From positions 762,501 to 826,500 of the forward strand of contig JAWNZC010000003.1 in the NCBI GenBank assembly GCA_035771165.1: 64,000 nucleotides of DNA, read 5' to 3'. The notes beneath the pieces are model-generated. The model saw only the letters and a list, made by a program, of their open reading frames with translations, did not search any database and was not told the origin of the DNA. This DNA is from Paragorgia papillata. Taxonomy: Eukaryota > Cnidaria > Anthozoa > Scleralcyonacea > Coralliidae. Both the position numbers and the translations under genes were made by a program. This document shows, piece after piece, positions 41,580 to 52,085 of the stretch (position 1 is the stretch's first letter; every line of letters starts with the position of its first letter).

Positions 41580-41893
41580 TAGGTGTTACTCCGAGTGACG
41601 AACCATACCGGACAAGTAGAGAAAACTCTACTTGGCCCGGCTGGGATTCGAACCCGCGACCTTCGGTTTACTAGTCCGACGCTTTACCGACTGAACACAG
41701 GTCAAGTTGTGAGCTGGTGGTCGAATGATGGTACTTGGGTTATTTGATATTTCGAAACAGATACTAGTTTCTTCAATATCGGGACATTAGTCTTTATACA
41801 TATAGATTTAGAACAATTATTATGGGACAATGAACTCCCAAGTAGAGTTTTCTCTACTTGTCCGGTATGGTTCGTCACTCGGAGTAACACCTA
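41580..41893. mobile_element. tRNA-derived inverted element at the non-LTR 5' end
   Basis: AGGTGTTACTCCGAGTGACG and GGACAAGTAGAGAAAACTCT at 41588-41632 are mirrored at 41840-41893. Between them are a tRNA-like stretch (minus strand) and an inverted copy (41735-41835) of 41920-42020 of the neighbouring retrotransposon. Confidence 0.65.
41633..41705 (-). other. tRNA-like fragment (anticodon loop reads AGT)
   Basis: Minus strand has box A-like TCAGTCGGTAAAGCGTCGGA, an anticodon arm with loop CTAGTAA (anticodon AGT, Thr-type) and box B GGTTCGAATCC. The acceptor ends do not pair, so it is a tRNA-derived repeat head and not a working tRNA. Confidence 0.6.
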
Positions 41894-41919
41894 ATATCAT
41901 TATTCTCCACCCGAATTCA

Positions 41920-42285
41920 TTGTCCCATAATAATTGTTCTAAATCTATATGTATAAAGACTAATGTCTCGATATTGAAGAAACTAATATCTGTTTCGAAA
42001 TATCAAATAACCCAAGTGAATAACATTTTAGACCTTATTTTAACAACTGCTCCGGACCGCATTTCTAAACTTTTGTGCACGCCGCCATCAACAATGGGCC
42101 TGTCCAGTGACCACCGCCTATCGTTCTTCGATTTTTTACGGCATGCAAAATCATCAGGATGCGATAAAAGAACAGTATTTAATTATCCTCTTGCTAATTG
42201 GGATGGCCTATGTGACACCCTGAACCATTCTGACCTCTCACCAAGTGAACTTTCTAATACGGACATAGACACTGACTGGAAATGA
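41920..42285 (+). pseudogene. Endonuclease C-terminal fragment
   Basis: Open frame with NNILDLILTTAPDRISKLLC and STMGLSSDHRLSFFDF: the L-D-L-I-L-T and S-D-H motifs of apurinic-type endonucleases that nick target DNA for reverse transcription. The catalytic N-terminal half is absent. A stop at 42285 separates it from the RT frame. Confidence 0.75.
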
Positions 42286-42375
42286 TGGAAAGATTAATTT
42301 CTTGGCGCCGCTGCTAAGCATATTCCATGCAAAACTTTCAAAAGGCGCAACACTCCCCCTTGGATCGATGGTGAG

Positions 42376-44388
42376 GTGAAACATCTCCTTATGAAAAAAG
42401 ACACGTGCAGAAAAAAGGCTAGGCGAAGATCATGCCCTAAGCTATGGGAAAAATTTCGGGAACTTCGACGGACAGCCAAGTCACTAATCAGTACTAAACG
42501 CAAGCAGTTTTTTCAATCTCTTCCAGCCCTATTAAAATCAAGTAGTAAGAAGTTCTGGTCAGTTTTCAAGGCAGTCTCGAAGCACTCAAATATTCCTAAC
42601 AAAATGACTTGGTCCCATCAAGATACGGCGTCTCCTACAGCTAGTAATCCAATTGACATTGCCAATCTGCTAAATCGCTACTTCTACTCTGTATTCAAGT
42701 CCTCTGATACTAGCGACGAACATCTATTCTCCAATTCTTCTGAAGACTCGACAACTAATACCATCTCTGATATCTCCCTAACACCTCAGGAAGTCTACTA
42801 CGTACTTAGAAATCTTGACGAGAACAAAGCAACTGGACCTGACAAAATCCCTGCGAAACTACTGAAAAGCTGTTCATCGAACATATGTTTATCTTTGTGC
42901 GAGCTGTTCAACAAAAGCTTATCCATAGGCAAACTGCCATCCGAGTGGAAGCTAGCCAACAGCCCAATTTAAAAAAAGGGTCCTGCGGGGAAGCATCCAA
43001 TTACAGACCAATATCACTCTTATCTCTGGTATCAAAAGTATTCGAGCGTTGCATTTACAACAGGCTTATAGATCACGTGTCAGCTCAGCTCCACGATCTA
43101 CAATTTGGCTTTCTCAAGGGCAAATCGAAGACGTCACAGCTTTTACATGTTCTCCACGACATTAACAATGCGTTAGACAACAGATGCCAAGTCGACTCCA
43201 TCTACCTCGACTTTGCAAAAGCCTTCAACAAGGCTAGGCATAACCTCCTGCTGGTCAAGCTTCACAGTCATTTTGGCATAAGAGGTAATCTCCTACGCTG
43301 GTTTAGAAATTACCTCTCTGGGCGTTACCAGAGAGTTGCTGTACTTGGTGAAACCTATCAAACGCTCCCGATTTTGTCTGGAGTGCCTCAGGGGTCAATC
43401 CTTGGACCTCTCTTATTCCTTGTTTTTGTTAATGACCTTCCTCGGTCTATTTCCAGTGGAACAGATGTGGCAATGTTTGCAGACGACACCAAGTCTTACC
43501 GCATTGTCCAAAAGATAGAAGATAGCAACAATCTGCAGTTGGATCTTAACAATCTCGTCAAGTGGTGCCACAATTGGAAAATGGACTTAAACCAAACTAA
43601 ATGTGGTCTTCTAAACATCTCTAGAAGCACTCAACCAATCACCACACAGTATCAACTTCTTGGCACCCCCGTTAAGCGATCCAGATATCAAAAAGATCTT
43701 GGTATAATTGTTACATCTGATCTGAAATGGAACAAACACGTCCAGGAAACATCGTCCAAGGCTAACAAGATGCTGGGCTTTATCAAACGATCAGCGGCTG
43801 ATATCGACGACCACAAAGTCCACAAGGTCCTCTACCTCTCAATTGTACGAAGCAAGCTGGCCTACGGTAGTCAAGTGTGGGCACCCCAAACGGTGAATAA
43901 CGTCCTTGCCATTGAAAGTGTACAACGACGTGCGACCAAGTTTATTTTATCGCTCCCTTATCGTACAGATGTCTCGTACAAGGAAAGACTACATTCTATC
44001 GGTATCCTCCCAATATGCTACTGGCACGAATATCTAGATTTAGATAATTAACAACTATAACAAAAATATCTCTATTAGGGTTCCTTTACGAGTAACCAGG
44101 AACACCAATCTTAGTAATGGCCTCATACTAAATGTACCAAAATGTAGAACAGTAAGTTTTCAGAACAGCTATTACATTAGAGCTCCCAGTATCTGGAACA
44201 CTCTCCCTGGTTCCATACGAGACACTACTAGATCTATAGCATCATTTAAAACTGCTTTGTACAAATACTATCTAGATCTTACTGATGATATCTATGATCC
44301 GGAAAACCCGAAAACATTTAAATCTGTATGTGTTAAGTGCCACTCAACTTGTTCGCTCCACAGTCTATCTGTGAGAGAGTGTTGTTAG
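42376..44388 (+). pseudogene. Non-LTR reverse transcriptase (two frameshifts)
   Basis: 42376-42972: linker region and RT start with DENKATGPDKIPAKLLKSCS (motif 0/1). Frameshift near 42970. 43000-44051: NYRPISLLSLVSKVFERC, FGFLKGKSKTSQLLHVLHDI, IYLDFAKAFNKARHNLLLVK (first Asp; usual F-D-K-V is F-N-K-A), LSGVPQGSILGPLLFLVFVN and the catalytic MFADDTKSY. A thumb region with DLGIIVTSDLKWNKHV follows. After a frameshift at 44050 the C-terminus has YIRAPSIWNTLPGSIRDT and SIASFKTALYKYY to TAG 44386-44388. Retained active-site residues suggest recent activity of the family. Confidence 0.85.
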
Positions 44389-44391
44389 ATC

Positions 44392-44707
44392 GATTTTATT
44401 TATTTGTTTACTTATTTATTTATTTTTTACTTATTTATCAATTTATCTATTTATTTTGTTTATTTGTTTATTTAATTACTTATTTACTTTTTTTACTTTT
44501 TTACTTATTTCTTTACCTATTATTTACATATTCATTTACTCTTTTATTTATTCATTTATTTATGAGATTATTTATTTATTTACTTATAAAATTATTTATC
44601 CAATTATTCATTTATTATTGTTTGTTTGTTTGTTTGTTTGTTTGTTTGTTTGTTTGTTTGTTTGTTTGTTTGTTTGTTTGTTTGTTTGTCTGTTTATTTA
44701 TTTATTG
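44392..44707. repeat. TTTA and TTTG microsatellite in the 3' UTR
   Basis: Irregular TTTA units followed by about 17 TTTG units (44620-44687). Apparent open frames are repeat-derived. Confidence 0.95.
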
Positions 44708-45755
44708 GGACCCCGTTATTGGAGATTTATCTCTGTGGTCAGTCCCTGCCTTTGTATTTACTTTATATCACTATTTATTTCCTTTATATTTGTTGATTGT
44801 TTGTATGTGTGTATTATCTGGCAAATCTTGTAAAATAAAATAAAATAAAATTTTATATTTGAATATATTCACCCGTTTTCGGATGGTAATGGAAGAATTA
44901 GAAAGGGATTGGTAGCCATACTTAATAAATATTTTATGTGTAAAATAAAGCCGGAAAATCAACACAAATTATTATGTAAAAATTTAGATTATATGCAGAA
45001 ACATGTATTTTATATTTTTGATGTAAATATTAATACAACACGCTTGACTCAATTTTTTAAAAAATAAATTTTATTAAATGAAAAAAATGTTATAACCAAT
45101 TTTCGTTTCCATAATTTGTGAATATTTCTTGGTGTGGTTCTATCCTTTGTTTTGATTTGAGTGAAAATTTCCGCACCCCTGTCTTTTAACAGGTGTGTGT
45201 TGTTATTAAAGCGCGAGTTTCCAGAATCGTTTGCATATCGTGCTGCGCCATCAGTAGACTTGTTCGCATCGATACATTGACCCTTGTTGTCGCATACTGC
45301 ATATGTAGCACGTGCGTTACCATAGTCAGGATCAATATTTCTCTTTGTGGATTTACGTCTTGAGAATCGGGCGATTATTTTTTTTCTGGGGAATGGTATT
45401 TTCCACGCAAATAATCCTTTACCAGCATTAGGTATGTTTGACGGTTTAATACGAAGATTATCTTCTTTTGCTAACTGAATCCATCATTTTTGTATCTGCG
45501 CGAAGCGCGTATATTGCTGTCGTGCTGTTAGGTGTGTGTGTTAGCTCATAGCCAATCAACGACCATACCGATACCGCTCCAACATCAATGCATGCGTTGA
45601 AAAGATGTTGACAACTTCCGAAATGCTTCCGACTGCCAGGATCGAAGCTGAGATGTCATTTTGGTAGATGGAAACGAATACTAGTATTTCGTGCGTTGGT
45701 GGTGAACTGACTGATCTCGTTGTAAAATACACCAAGAAGAAGAACTCTTTATAAT

Positions 45756-46049
45756 TTGGTAAGTATTTTAGATATGAATTGTAGTGAATTTGAAAGTGTA
45801 ATCTACAACAGTTTTCATAGGTTATATGGAGTCATCATCAGTATGAGGACAAAAGGTTTTCAAAGCCTCGTTAATAAATTTACCAAATCGAGCCAAGTCA
45901 GCCAATATATTTTTGAGCAGATGATAGAGCTTTCAAGAAAGGACAAGCTTCTTCAGAGGGCAAATCAACCTCTTCGGAGGACTATTAAACCTCTATCCAA
46001 AGCATTAACTTTGTTCAAAATTTACATTATTTTATTGAGTTACAATTAG
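45756..46049 (+). pseudogene. Unrecognised ORF in the Helentron-like element
   Basis: 97-codon frame with SQVSQYIFEQMIELSRKDKL and LQRANQPLRRTIKPLSKAL. Helical and basic. The first bases (GGTAAGTATTTT, AGTGTAATCTACAACAG) are shared with the second copy at 63410-63460, so that part is element sequence. Function unknown. Confidence 0.25.
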
Positions 46050-46125
46050 CTACAAAATTTACTGACCAAATATGTAGTTTTATATACACATTAATTTCAT
46101 AATACTCCATTTATAACGATAGTCA

Positions 46126-46320
46126 TTTAGCACTATCAAAGTTACTATTCACTAAAAGATTTAGTGCCTAAACTTGTAGTATAATAGTTGTTAATTTTAT
46201 AATGGTTTATAATGATACTTATTTAGCACTATCAAAGTTACTATTCACTAAAAGATTTAGTGCCTAAACTTGTAGTATTATATAATAGTTGTTAATTTTA
46301 TAATGGTTTATAACTAGAAG
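46126..46320. repeat. Tandem duplication (about 92 bp), third copy at 46830
   Basis: TTTAGCACTATCAAAGTTAC through CCTAAACTTGTAGTAT is present at about 46127, 46218 and again, diverged, at 46830-46905. Confidence 0.85.
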
Positions 46321-46366
46321 TTACTATTGCAAGGAAGTGCCGCCTGGTTAATAGTTGGTAGGTTGT

Positions 46367-46756
46367 TCAGCGACAACAATTTTTACGTGGGTAAGACCAC
46401 TGTGAAAAGCATTCAAGTACATATTGTCTCCTTGCACTATTAAGACTCAGTCGATAGTAGATGAATTCCAATCGTTCACTTGAATAGTTTGTGCTGTTAA
46501 CAGCGCTGATACTCATAAAAGAGCACTGTTTTCCTCGAAACTGACCACTAAAACGTTCATGGCCTTGATGAATACTTCCACAAGCAAGTATAAAAGACAT
46601 GATCATTGACCGCACTTTCTTAATGCCAGTGGTAGCGCACTTTGCTGCAGCCTCGTACCCAGGCTCTTTACTACTATGATACCCATCTGTTGCATGGTCA
46701 AGGGGGTTCAGAACCAACATCTCCAAATCCGAAAATTGATATACGCAGCCATACAT
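46367..46756 (-). pseudogene. OTU-like cysteine protease fragment
   Basis: Minus-strand frame of 129 codons: DLEMLVLNPLDHATDGYHSS, then GSIHQGHERFSGQFRGKQCS with FMSISA. The G-(K/R)-Q-C pattern after H-Q-G-x-x-R-F is the active-site cysteine block of OTU/C76-type ubiquitin proteases. The catalytic His region is not seen, so it is partial. Helitron-group elements often carry OTU domains, which supports the call on its host element. Confidence 0.45.
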
Positions 46757-47347
46757 AGCTCGGCAAAAAGACTGAGCACGAGTAATGCATAGTAACCCAA
46801 GAGAGATGCAAGAATAGTGTGATGATAGTTATTTAGCACTAGTTATTTAGCACTATCAAAGTTACTGTTGACTAAAAGATTTGCTAGCCAAGTTTGTAGT
46901 TTTATATAGTTGTTACTTTTATAATAATGCATTTATAAATAAAGCAATTTATAAATTAAGCAATCAAAAATATTTCCTGAGATCACAAATGTTTCCTTGT
47001 TTTATTTTGCTGCTTCATTGATACTTTCTCAACCAATGAGATGCCAATAGACAATAATTTCACAATTGTAATTTGTAAAATCAAAATAGATGTCTGTACT
47101 GTAACACAGGTTGGGGAGCACAATATTTCTTCAAATCCCTCAAGATCAAAAGGCTAAAAGCGCAGATACATGTACGCCTAAGCGTACCTATTTTTTTGTA
47201 TGCGCTGTTCTTTTCTTACATTGTACATGTTTTACTGTATCACTTTTAAACGAACCACGTTTCTGATATTTTGACCTTTTTTTCTATTGTACAAGAATTG
47301 CCATCTTCTTGATTAAATAGCATGTATTGCTCTTATCCCAAAGTAAT

Positions 47348-47481
47348 TGTTTTTATGTTTTTCTATGAAGTCTATTAAACATTCTGTTTTGTACGTAATA
47401 TCTTTTGTTTCATTTGTTTTTATGTTTTTCTATGAAGTCTATTAAACATTCTGTTTTGTACGTAATATCTTTTGTTTCATT
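47348..47481. repeat. About 64-bp direct duplication
   Basis: TTTTTATGTTTTTCTATGAA to CTTTTGTTTCATTT appears at 47348-47411 and 47418-47481. It lies over the 3' end of the minus-strand ORF at 47442. Confidence 0.9.
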
Positions 47482-47684
47482 TTAAAAAATCGAAGTCTTA
47501 AGGTATAGGGTTCGATTTTTCTTACAACATCGTCGTCTTCTTTGTAGAAATCGCCCAAGCATTCTTTAAAAGGAAATGGGGAAAACATAACACAATCGTC
47601 GTTGTCATCGATTTCGTAAGCAACGTAAGGAATATTATTTTTTTCTAAATATACTTCAATATTGACATAGTCGTGCTTAGACAT
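47442..47684 (-). CDS. Small acidic protein of the AT-rich element
   Basis: 80 aa from ATG 47684: MSKHDYVNIEVYLEKNNIPY, DDNDDCVMFSPFPFKECLGD, then a lysine-rich end (FFKMKQKILRTKQNV). No recognised domain. It is divergent from the small ORF at 47753 across a 68-bp spacer that should hold both promoters, the compact arrangement of a virus-like genome. Confidence 0.5.
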   Translation of the reverse strand: MSKHDYVNIEVYLEKNNIPYVAYEIDDNDDCVMFSPFPFKECLGDFYKEDDDVVRKIEPYTLRLRFFKMKQKILRTKQNV

Positions 47685-47752
47685 TTTCTCTTTTTTTTTG
47701 TAAAGAAAAGTGTGAATGTTGTGTCGTTTACTAGTTTATATACTTTAGAGTT

Positions 47753-47926
47753 ATGGGTAACATCTTAGGATCAAAGAGTACACCATGAGTTACTTTTACA
47801 TGTATTCATGTAAATAATTCTGATGTTACTGTTGATATGGTTGACGGTGAGGAGCAAGAAATAAACGAAGAAGGAAAAAATACAAAAAAGAAAAGATTTA
47901 CATTAAATTGTTTAAGGAAAAAATAA
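47753..47926 (+). pseudogene. Small ORF with N-myristoylation-type start
   Basis: ATG 47753 gives MGNILGSKSTP then TGA at 47786. The same frame continues VTFTCIHVNNSDVTVDMVDG and a lysine-rich end to TAA 47924-47926, two bases before the polymerase ATG. MGNxxxS fits N-myristoylation. The nonsense codon makes it a probable pseudogene. Confidence 0.4.
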
Positions 47927-50160
47927 TAATGAATAAAGATCAAAGAAAATTTCATTATTCAGACGCTGATATCGAAAGAATAGTAAGTCTTTTTGAAAAA
48001 GAAAGGGAAAAAAATTAATTAAACATACCCTCGAATATATTTGAAGTCGAACAGATAAGTGCACGATATATAGAACAATTTAAAGTAAACGAAAAGATTT
48101 ATTCTTTATTTGTACCTCGAGAAAAAACCGCAAATTTAATTCAATTTGTGCAAAGTTTAACGATTGTATTTCAATATTTTATTAACGTTGCTAGATCGTC
48201 GGTTAATTCGGACGACGATTATGTTCAGTTTGTGTTTAGTAAAGCACCTGTGAGATATTTCTCTACAGCTGCTCTTAAGGTGAAAGAATTTACACCAACA
48301 TTATTTTTAAATACTTTAGAAAAAATTATGCAGAGTAATCAGGAAGTTATCGCTAATGGGTGGAAAACAAATGTAATTATATATTCATTTCCAAATGGTG
48401 AACCAAAAAGAAAGACAAATAGTAATAAGTCTAAGAAAAAAAAGAGTAGTGGTTATAACTATTTAGGAAATAGCGACAAAAGGGATGGGGAGGCGTGAAT
48501 AAGAAAAACAGTGATGTTAAAAAAAACGATAGTTCAATGAGATTAGGGGTGTTTCAAGTGATCTGTAACAAGTTAAATAGTTTCATTAGAAATTGTTGTT
48601 TTGTAGTAGCGTTGTTGGTAGGATTATCGTTTTCAAGAAAGGATAAAAAGCACGAGAAAATTAAATTGAATATGAATAAAGCTGTACGTGATTTATTTTC
48701 GGAACAAGAAATTCGTGAGGTTTATTTGAAATCCGGTGTTCGCGAAGGAACTGTTGCGGTGAAGGATTTTATTTTTTTTACGAAGGGTATTTGAAGTTAA
48801 TGGGTGTTGATCTGGTTGTATTTTCCGATCAATGTTATAATTCGATAATTTACGATTCTAGAACGAACAAACATGGTGAACTTGTACGTTTAACGAACGA
48901 TTTGGTTTGTTTATGGTTAAACAAAAATCATTATGATGTTATTTTAGATTTGCGACAATTTACAAAATTTAAAAAAATTTTGTTTTAGATGTACAAGTTA
49001 CTTTGTTTTAGATGTACGAGTTATTTTAGGAGTCACGAGTTTGTCGATTCACACATATGTAAATTTAATACTACATGTCAAAAATGTTTTAGTTCTAATA
49101 CTTGTCATGAGAGTCCAAATATGAAAATGGAGTGCTCATCGTGTGGAATTTTATCTAGAAATCCAATTTGATTTCAAAATCATTTATTTCAAAAAAATGT
49201 TAAACCTATACAAGCGAATTATTCAAAACAGACCCGTGTCAATACATGTTTTTTTGTAAAACCTGTTATAAAACGGCACCTCGATTTATTTTTACGAAAA
49301 AAATTGCTGTTAAACACGATTGTACGAAGTTATTTTGTTTTCATTGTTCAAAGTATAAAAATAAAGATCATTTGTGTTATATGAAACCTATAGATACAGT
49401 CTGTACAGGTAATACAACGAATTTTTATTTTTTTTATTTTGAAACTAAAGTTGATGTTAACAGTTTAATGGTAACTTTTCATTGTGTCGTTCAAAAAGTT
49501 TGTAGTTTGTGTGATGGTATACCGTTTAAGAGATTAAACGATAATGTTACTTATACAGAGGACGAAAAATTTGCCGATGTTGGCATTGAATGTGTAGAGT
49601 GTTGTGGGTATCGACAATACGTATTTGAAAATAACGGCGAAGATGTAGTGGCAGAGTTGTGTGAATTTACATTAAAACAAAACGATTCTGTTTGGGTTGC
49701 ACACAATGGATCTCGATTTGATACTGTTTTTATTTTAAAATATTTGTTAGAACAAACAAAAATTGTGCCGGAGACTGTTATGAATGGGAATAAAATGATG
49801 TCACTAAACATAGGTACTGTTAATGTAAAAATATTAGACAGCTTTCTATTTTTAGCAATGAAATTATCGAAAATTCCAAGTGCTATGGGTATCGATGATT
49901 TAACGAAAGGGTACCACCCTTCTTATCACTTTACAGATTTAAATTATGTCGGTGAAATTGTCGAGCGTAATTTTTTTGATCTTTCAAACATGAACCAAAA
50001 AGAAAGAGCCGAATTTGAAACATGGTATGAAAATCAACAAAATAAACCTTATCTTTTTCGCGATGCAATTTATTATTGTTGTAGCGATGTTGATATTTTA
50101 AGAAGGGGTGCCATTAAATTTTCGCGTATGATATACGAGGTTGGAGGTGTCTTGCCGTTT

Positions 50161-50720
50161 TAATGACAATTTTTATCAATAAAATTAGAGTTAACGTACA
50201 ATACGAGGTAAATGCAGATATGCAACAATTAACATTCATCGTCAACAATTCGAGGTCTGTATAAACTGTCAAACACTGAAATTGAGTTCTATACCCAATT
50301 GAATTCGGCAAAATGTTACCAATATCAACATCGTAGACTCAAGGTATTTTAAATTGCACTTTTACAGACAAAAATTTAGAATAAACGTACGATACGAGAT
50401 AAATGCTGATATACAACCATGTAATATCAATTCCACATATTTCATGGTAGCTATACTTGTCTAATGGAACAAGGTGATTGTTCAAATAATGCCTTGTTCT
50501 AACATAGATGGCTATAGAAATCAGTGATTGACAGTACAGATAACAAAGTTATTTCACTTATTTGGCTGCTCTCTATTAACCATTATTGACTCAGGATTGT
50601 TGACGGTTCATTCATATCCAACAATCAACCTTAGTCAAAACTATTCGGCCTAAAGCTAGATGCACACGTTTACTTCGTCATTCTTACTGAGAATTCAAAC
50701 AGTAAACGTCTGCTTAAAAC
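50161..50720 (+). repeat. Ngaro repeat A1
   Basis: Direct repeat of 55174-55733 with very few differences, ending GTCTGCTTAAAAC. Promoter is expected within. Confidence 0.93.
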
Positions 50721-50867
50721 ATTTTGTATCTTACGTTCTCGTGTGCCTCTGCTCGTCGTGTATTCCAGCCATGCCAAAGACACTCTTCTACTCGTCGTTC
50801 TCGTGTGCAAGAACCAAATATAGCCAACCAAGCCAGGCCCGAGATCGTGCGCCCAGGTCCTTCGACA

Positions 50868-52085
50868 ATGCCTTTTCCTGACGACGTTGAACGGCTAAAC
50901 ACGCCGCAGATGCGGCAACTCTGTCGAGAACTCAACCTTCCAAACCACGGCGGAAGAAAAGCACTGAAAACCCGTCTAACTAAAGAACGAGAGCGCCGAC
51001 AAGCAGACAGCATATCTCATGTCGATGAAGAAGTAACCATATCAAATGACAATCCCGTCATTGTCCACCGACGACAACCGCCATCCACTGTACCCACCAC
51101 GTTCAGCGACGACCAAGTTGCGCAAATAACGAACATTGTCCAATTATCTCTTCAAACCTACTTCCAAGACCAATCGCGCCCGCATAGCGACATGGTAAAT
51201 CCTTCTGTGGCCGTGGAAAGACCGATCTTAGACGCTCCGCCATCGCGTGACACTCCAAATGTCGTCAACCTTGCCTCTGGTCGCGAAGTTAATCCTCTCG
51301 AACGATTGGAACAGCTTGGACAATCATTTCCCTTCCTAACGTCCTCTGCACTTCGTCCAGTGGAACCAACGACGAGACAGACGTCGTCAACCGTGGCTGA
51401 TGGTGGTTTTACACCCGAGATTCCAGCGAAATTCATCCGAGACATCGAAAGCGGTGAGTTCTTTGAGTTATCTAAACTTTTGCCAAAGAATCTCAACCAG
51501 TCCACCCACGGCTCAGATAATCTGAGCTTTACGGTTTCCGCTTCCGGGATCTCCTTGACACCCCGAAAACCACAAGTCCTTACTGATATCCAAGATTGGA
51601 CAACAGCTTTCAACACGTATATGTTGATTGTTGTTCATAAATTTCCTGCTCGCGCTACAGAACTGCTTCAATACATGGAAACTATACGCCATGCCGCGAA
51701 AGCTCACGGGGATCTTGGGTGGTGTATTTATGACCACAAGTTTCGACACAAAGCTGCCAACTGTCGTACTCTCTCCTGGGCGGTAATAGATACCCAACTA
51801 TGGCTTCGCGTGTTTACTGCCAGTCCTTCTCAGCTTCGAGATGACTATTCTCTTTTTTCTAATGGACCCTCAAACAAAACTGGGGCAGCGAGGGACGCAA
51901 CCTGCCACAGCTACAATCGCGGGTGGTCCTGTCGCGACAAGACCAATTGCCCCTATGCACATAGATGCAATCGAAACGGATGCGGAGGAAACCACCCCGG
52001 CTACCAATGCCCAAACCGTTCCGACGACTCCCTTCCATCAACAGAGAGCCGCAACGACAAACCAAGTTCCAAACACCGAAAATAG
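50868..52085 (+). CDS. Ngaro ORF1 (Gag-like, SAP plus CCCH finger)
   Basis: I chose ATG 50868 (MPFPDDVERLNTPQMRQLCR); an in-frame start at 50724 lies in repeat-derived sequence. Residues about 10-45 form a SAP motif (LNTPQMRQLCRELNLPNHGG then RKALKTRL) that can bind AT-rich DNA. A central globular region (DIQDWTTAFNTYMLIVVHKF) resembles Gag-like domains of YR elements. Near the C-terminus CHSYNRGWSCRDKTNCPYAH is a CCCH finger (C-x8-C-x5-C-x3-H). 405 aa, intact. It overlaps the RT frame by about 245 bases, so RT expression may need frameshifting, reinitiation or its own start. Confidence 0.8.
   Translation: MPFPDDVERLNTPQMRQLCRELNLPNHGGRKALKTRLTKERERRQADSISHVDEEVTISNDNPVIVHRRQPPSTVPTTFSDDQVAQITNIVQLSLQTYFQDQSRPHSDMVNPSVAVERPILDAPPSRDTPNVVNLASGREVNPLERLEQLGQSFPFLTSSALRPVEPTTRQTSSTVADGGFTPEIPAKFIRDIESGEFFELSKLLPKNLNQSTHGSDNLSFTVSASGISLTPRKPQVLTDIQDWTTAFNTYMLIVVHKFPARATELLQYMETIRHAAKAHGDLGWCIYDHKFRHKAANCRTLSWAVIDTQLWLRVFTASPSQLRDDYSLFSNGPSNKTGAARDATCHSYNRGWSCRDKTNCPYAHRCNRNGCGGNHPGYQCPNRSDDSLPSTESRNDKPSSKHRK

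Larger units (their letters stand above)
41900..44845 (+). mobile_element. Jockey/CR1-group non-LTR retrotransposon, 5' truncated
   Basis: Contains the end of the endonuclease, full RT and C-terminal region on the plus strand, a T-rich 3' untranslated region with TTTA/TTTG repeats and an (AAAAT)n tail at 44830-44850. ORF1 and most of the endonuclease are missing. The 5' end has an inverted duplication of its own sequence, like twin-primed insertions. Confidence 0.85.
45492..47185. mobile_element. Helentron-like non-autonomous element
   Basis: Short inverse ends GTATCTGCGC (45492-45501) and GCGCAGATAC (47160-47169), a GCGCGAAGCGCG hairpin next to the left end, and a GTACGCCTAAGCGTAC hairpin then T-run at the right end. 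It sits in a T-run with no target duplication. Contains an OTU-like cysteine protease fragment and tandem repeats. OTU proteases and terminal hairpins are features of Helentrons. A second copy is at 62063-63660. Confidence 0.55.
45049..47228 (-). pseudogene. SET-domain protein of the AT-rich element, split by a Helentron-like insertion
   Basis: Start ATG 47228; first 12 codons at 47228-47190, then the insertion, then 45483-45049 fully open. After a short helix (QLAKEDNLRIKPSNIPNAG) the SET core shows GKGLFAWKIPF, a short Ile-rich strand, YAVCDNKGQCIDANKSTDGA and ARYANDSGNSRFNNNTHL, matching G-x-G-x-F/A, iDa-x-x-x-G-x-x-R-x-x-N-D-s and N-N of SET lysine methyltransferases. Viral SET proteins (for example chlorella virus vSET) methylate host histones. 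That role here is inference. The final catalytic Tyr region is not obvious, and the 144-codon piece ends in a lysine-rich tail. Confidence 0.65.

Noticed and set aside
41353..41598. Isoleucine-tyrosine repeat protein
   Set aside because: It is a TA microsatellite translated in one frame.
41633..41705. Functional tRNA-Thr gene
   Set aside because: Boxes A and B are present but the acceptor stem does not pair and the T stem has a mismatch; it lies inside an inverted repeat, so it is tRNA-derived repeat sequence.
44337..44843. Leucine/phenylalanine-rich membrane protein of 168 aa
   Set aside because: Falls in the TTTA/TTTG 3' UTR of the non-LTR element; hydrophobicity is a by-product of T-rich codons.
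47929..50163. Mitochondrial linear-plasmid polymerase
   Set aside because: The zinc-binding blocks and the neighbouring gene set fit Polinton-type polymerases better, although AT-richness alone would allow the plasmid idea.
50165..50735. LTRs of an LTR retrotransposon
   Set aside because: Copies A1 and A2 do not flank the element; the A1-body-B1A2B2 order and the tyrosine recombinase show split direct repeats of an Ngaro.
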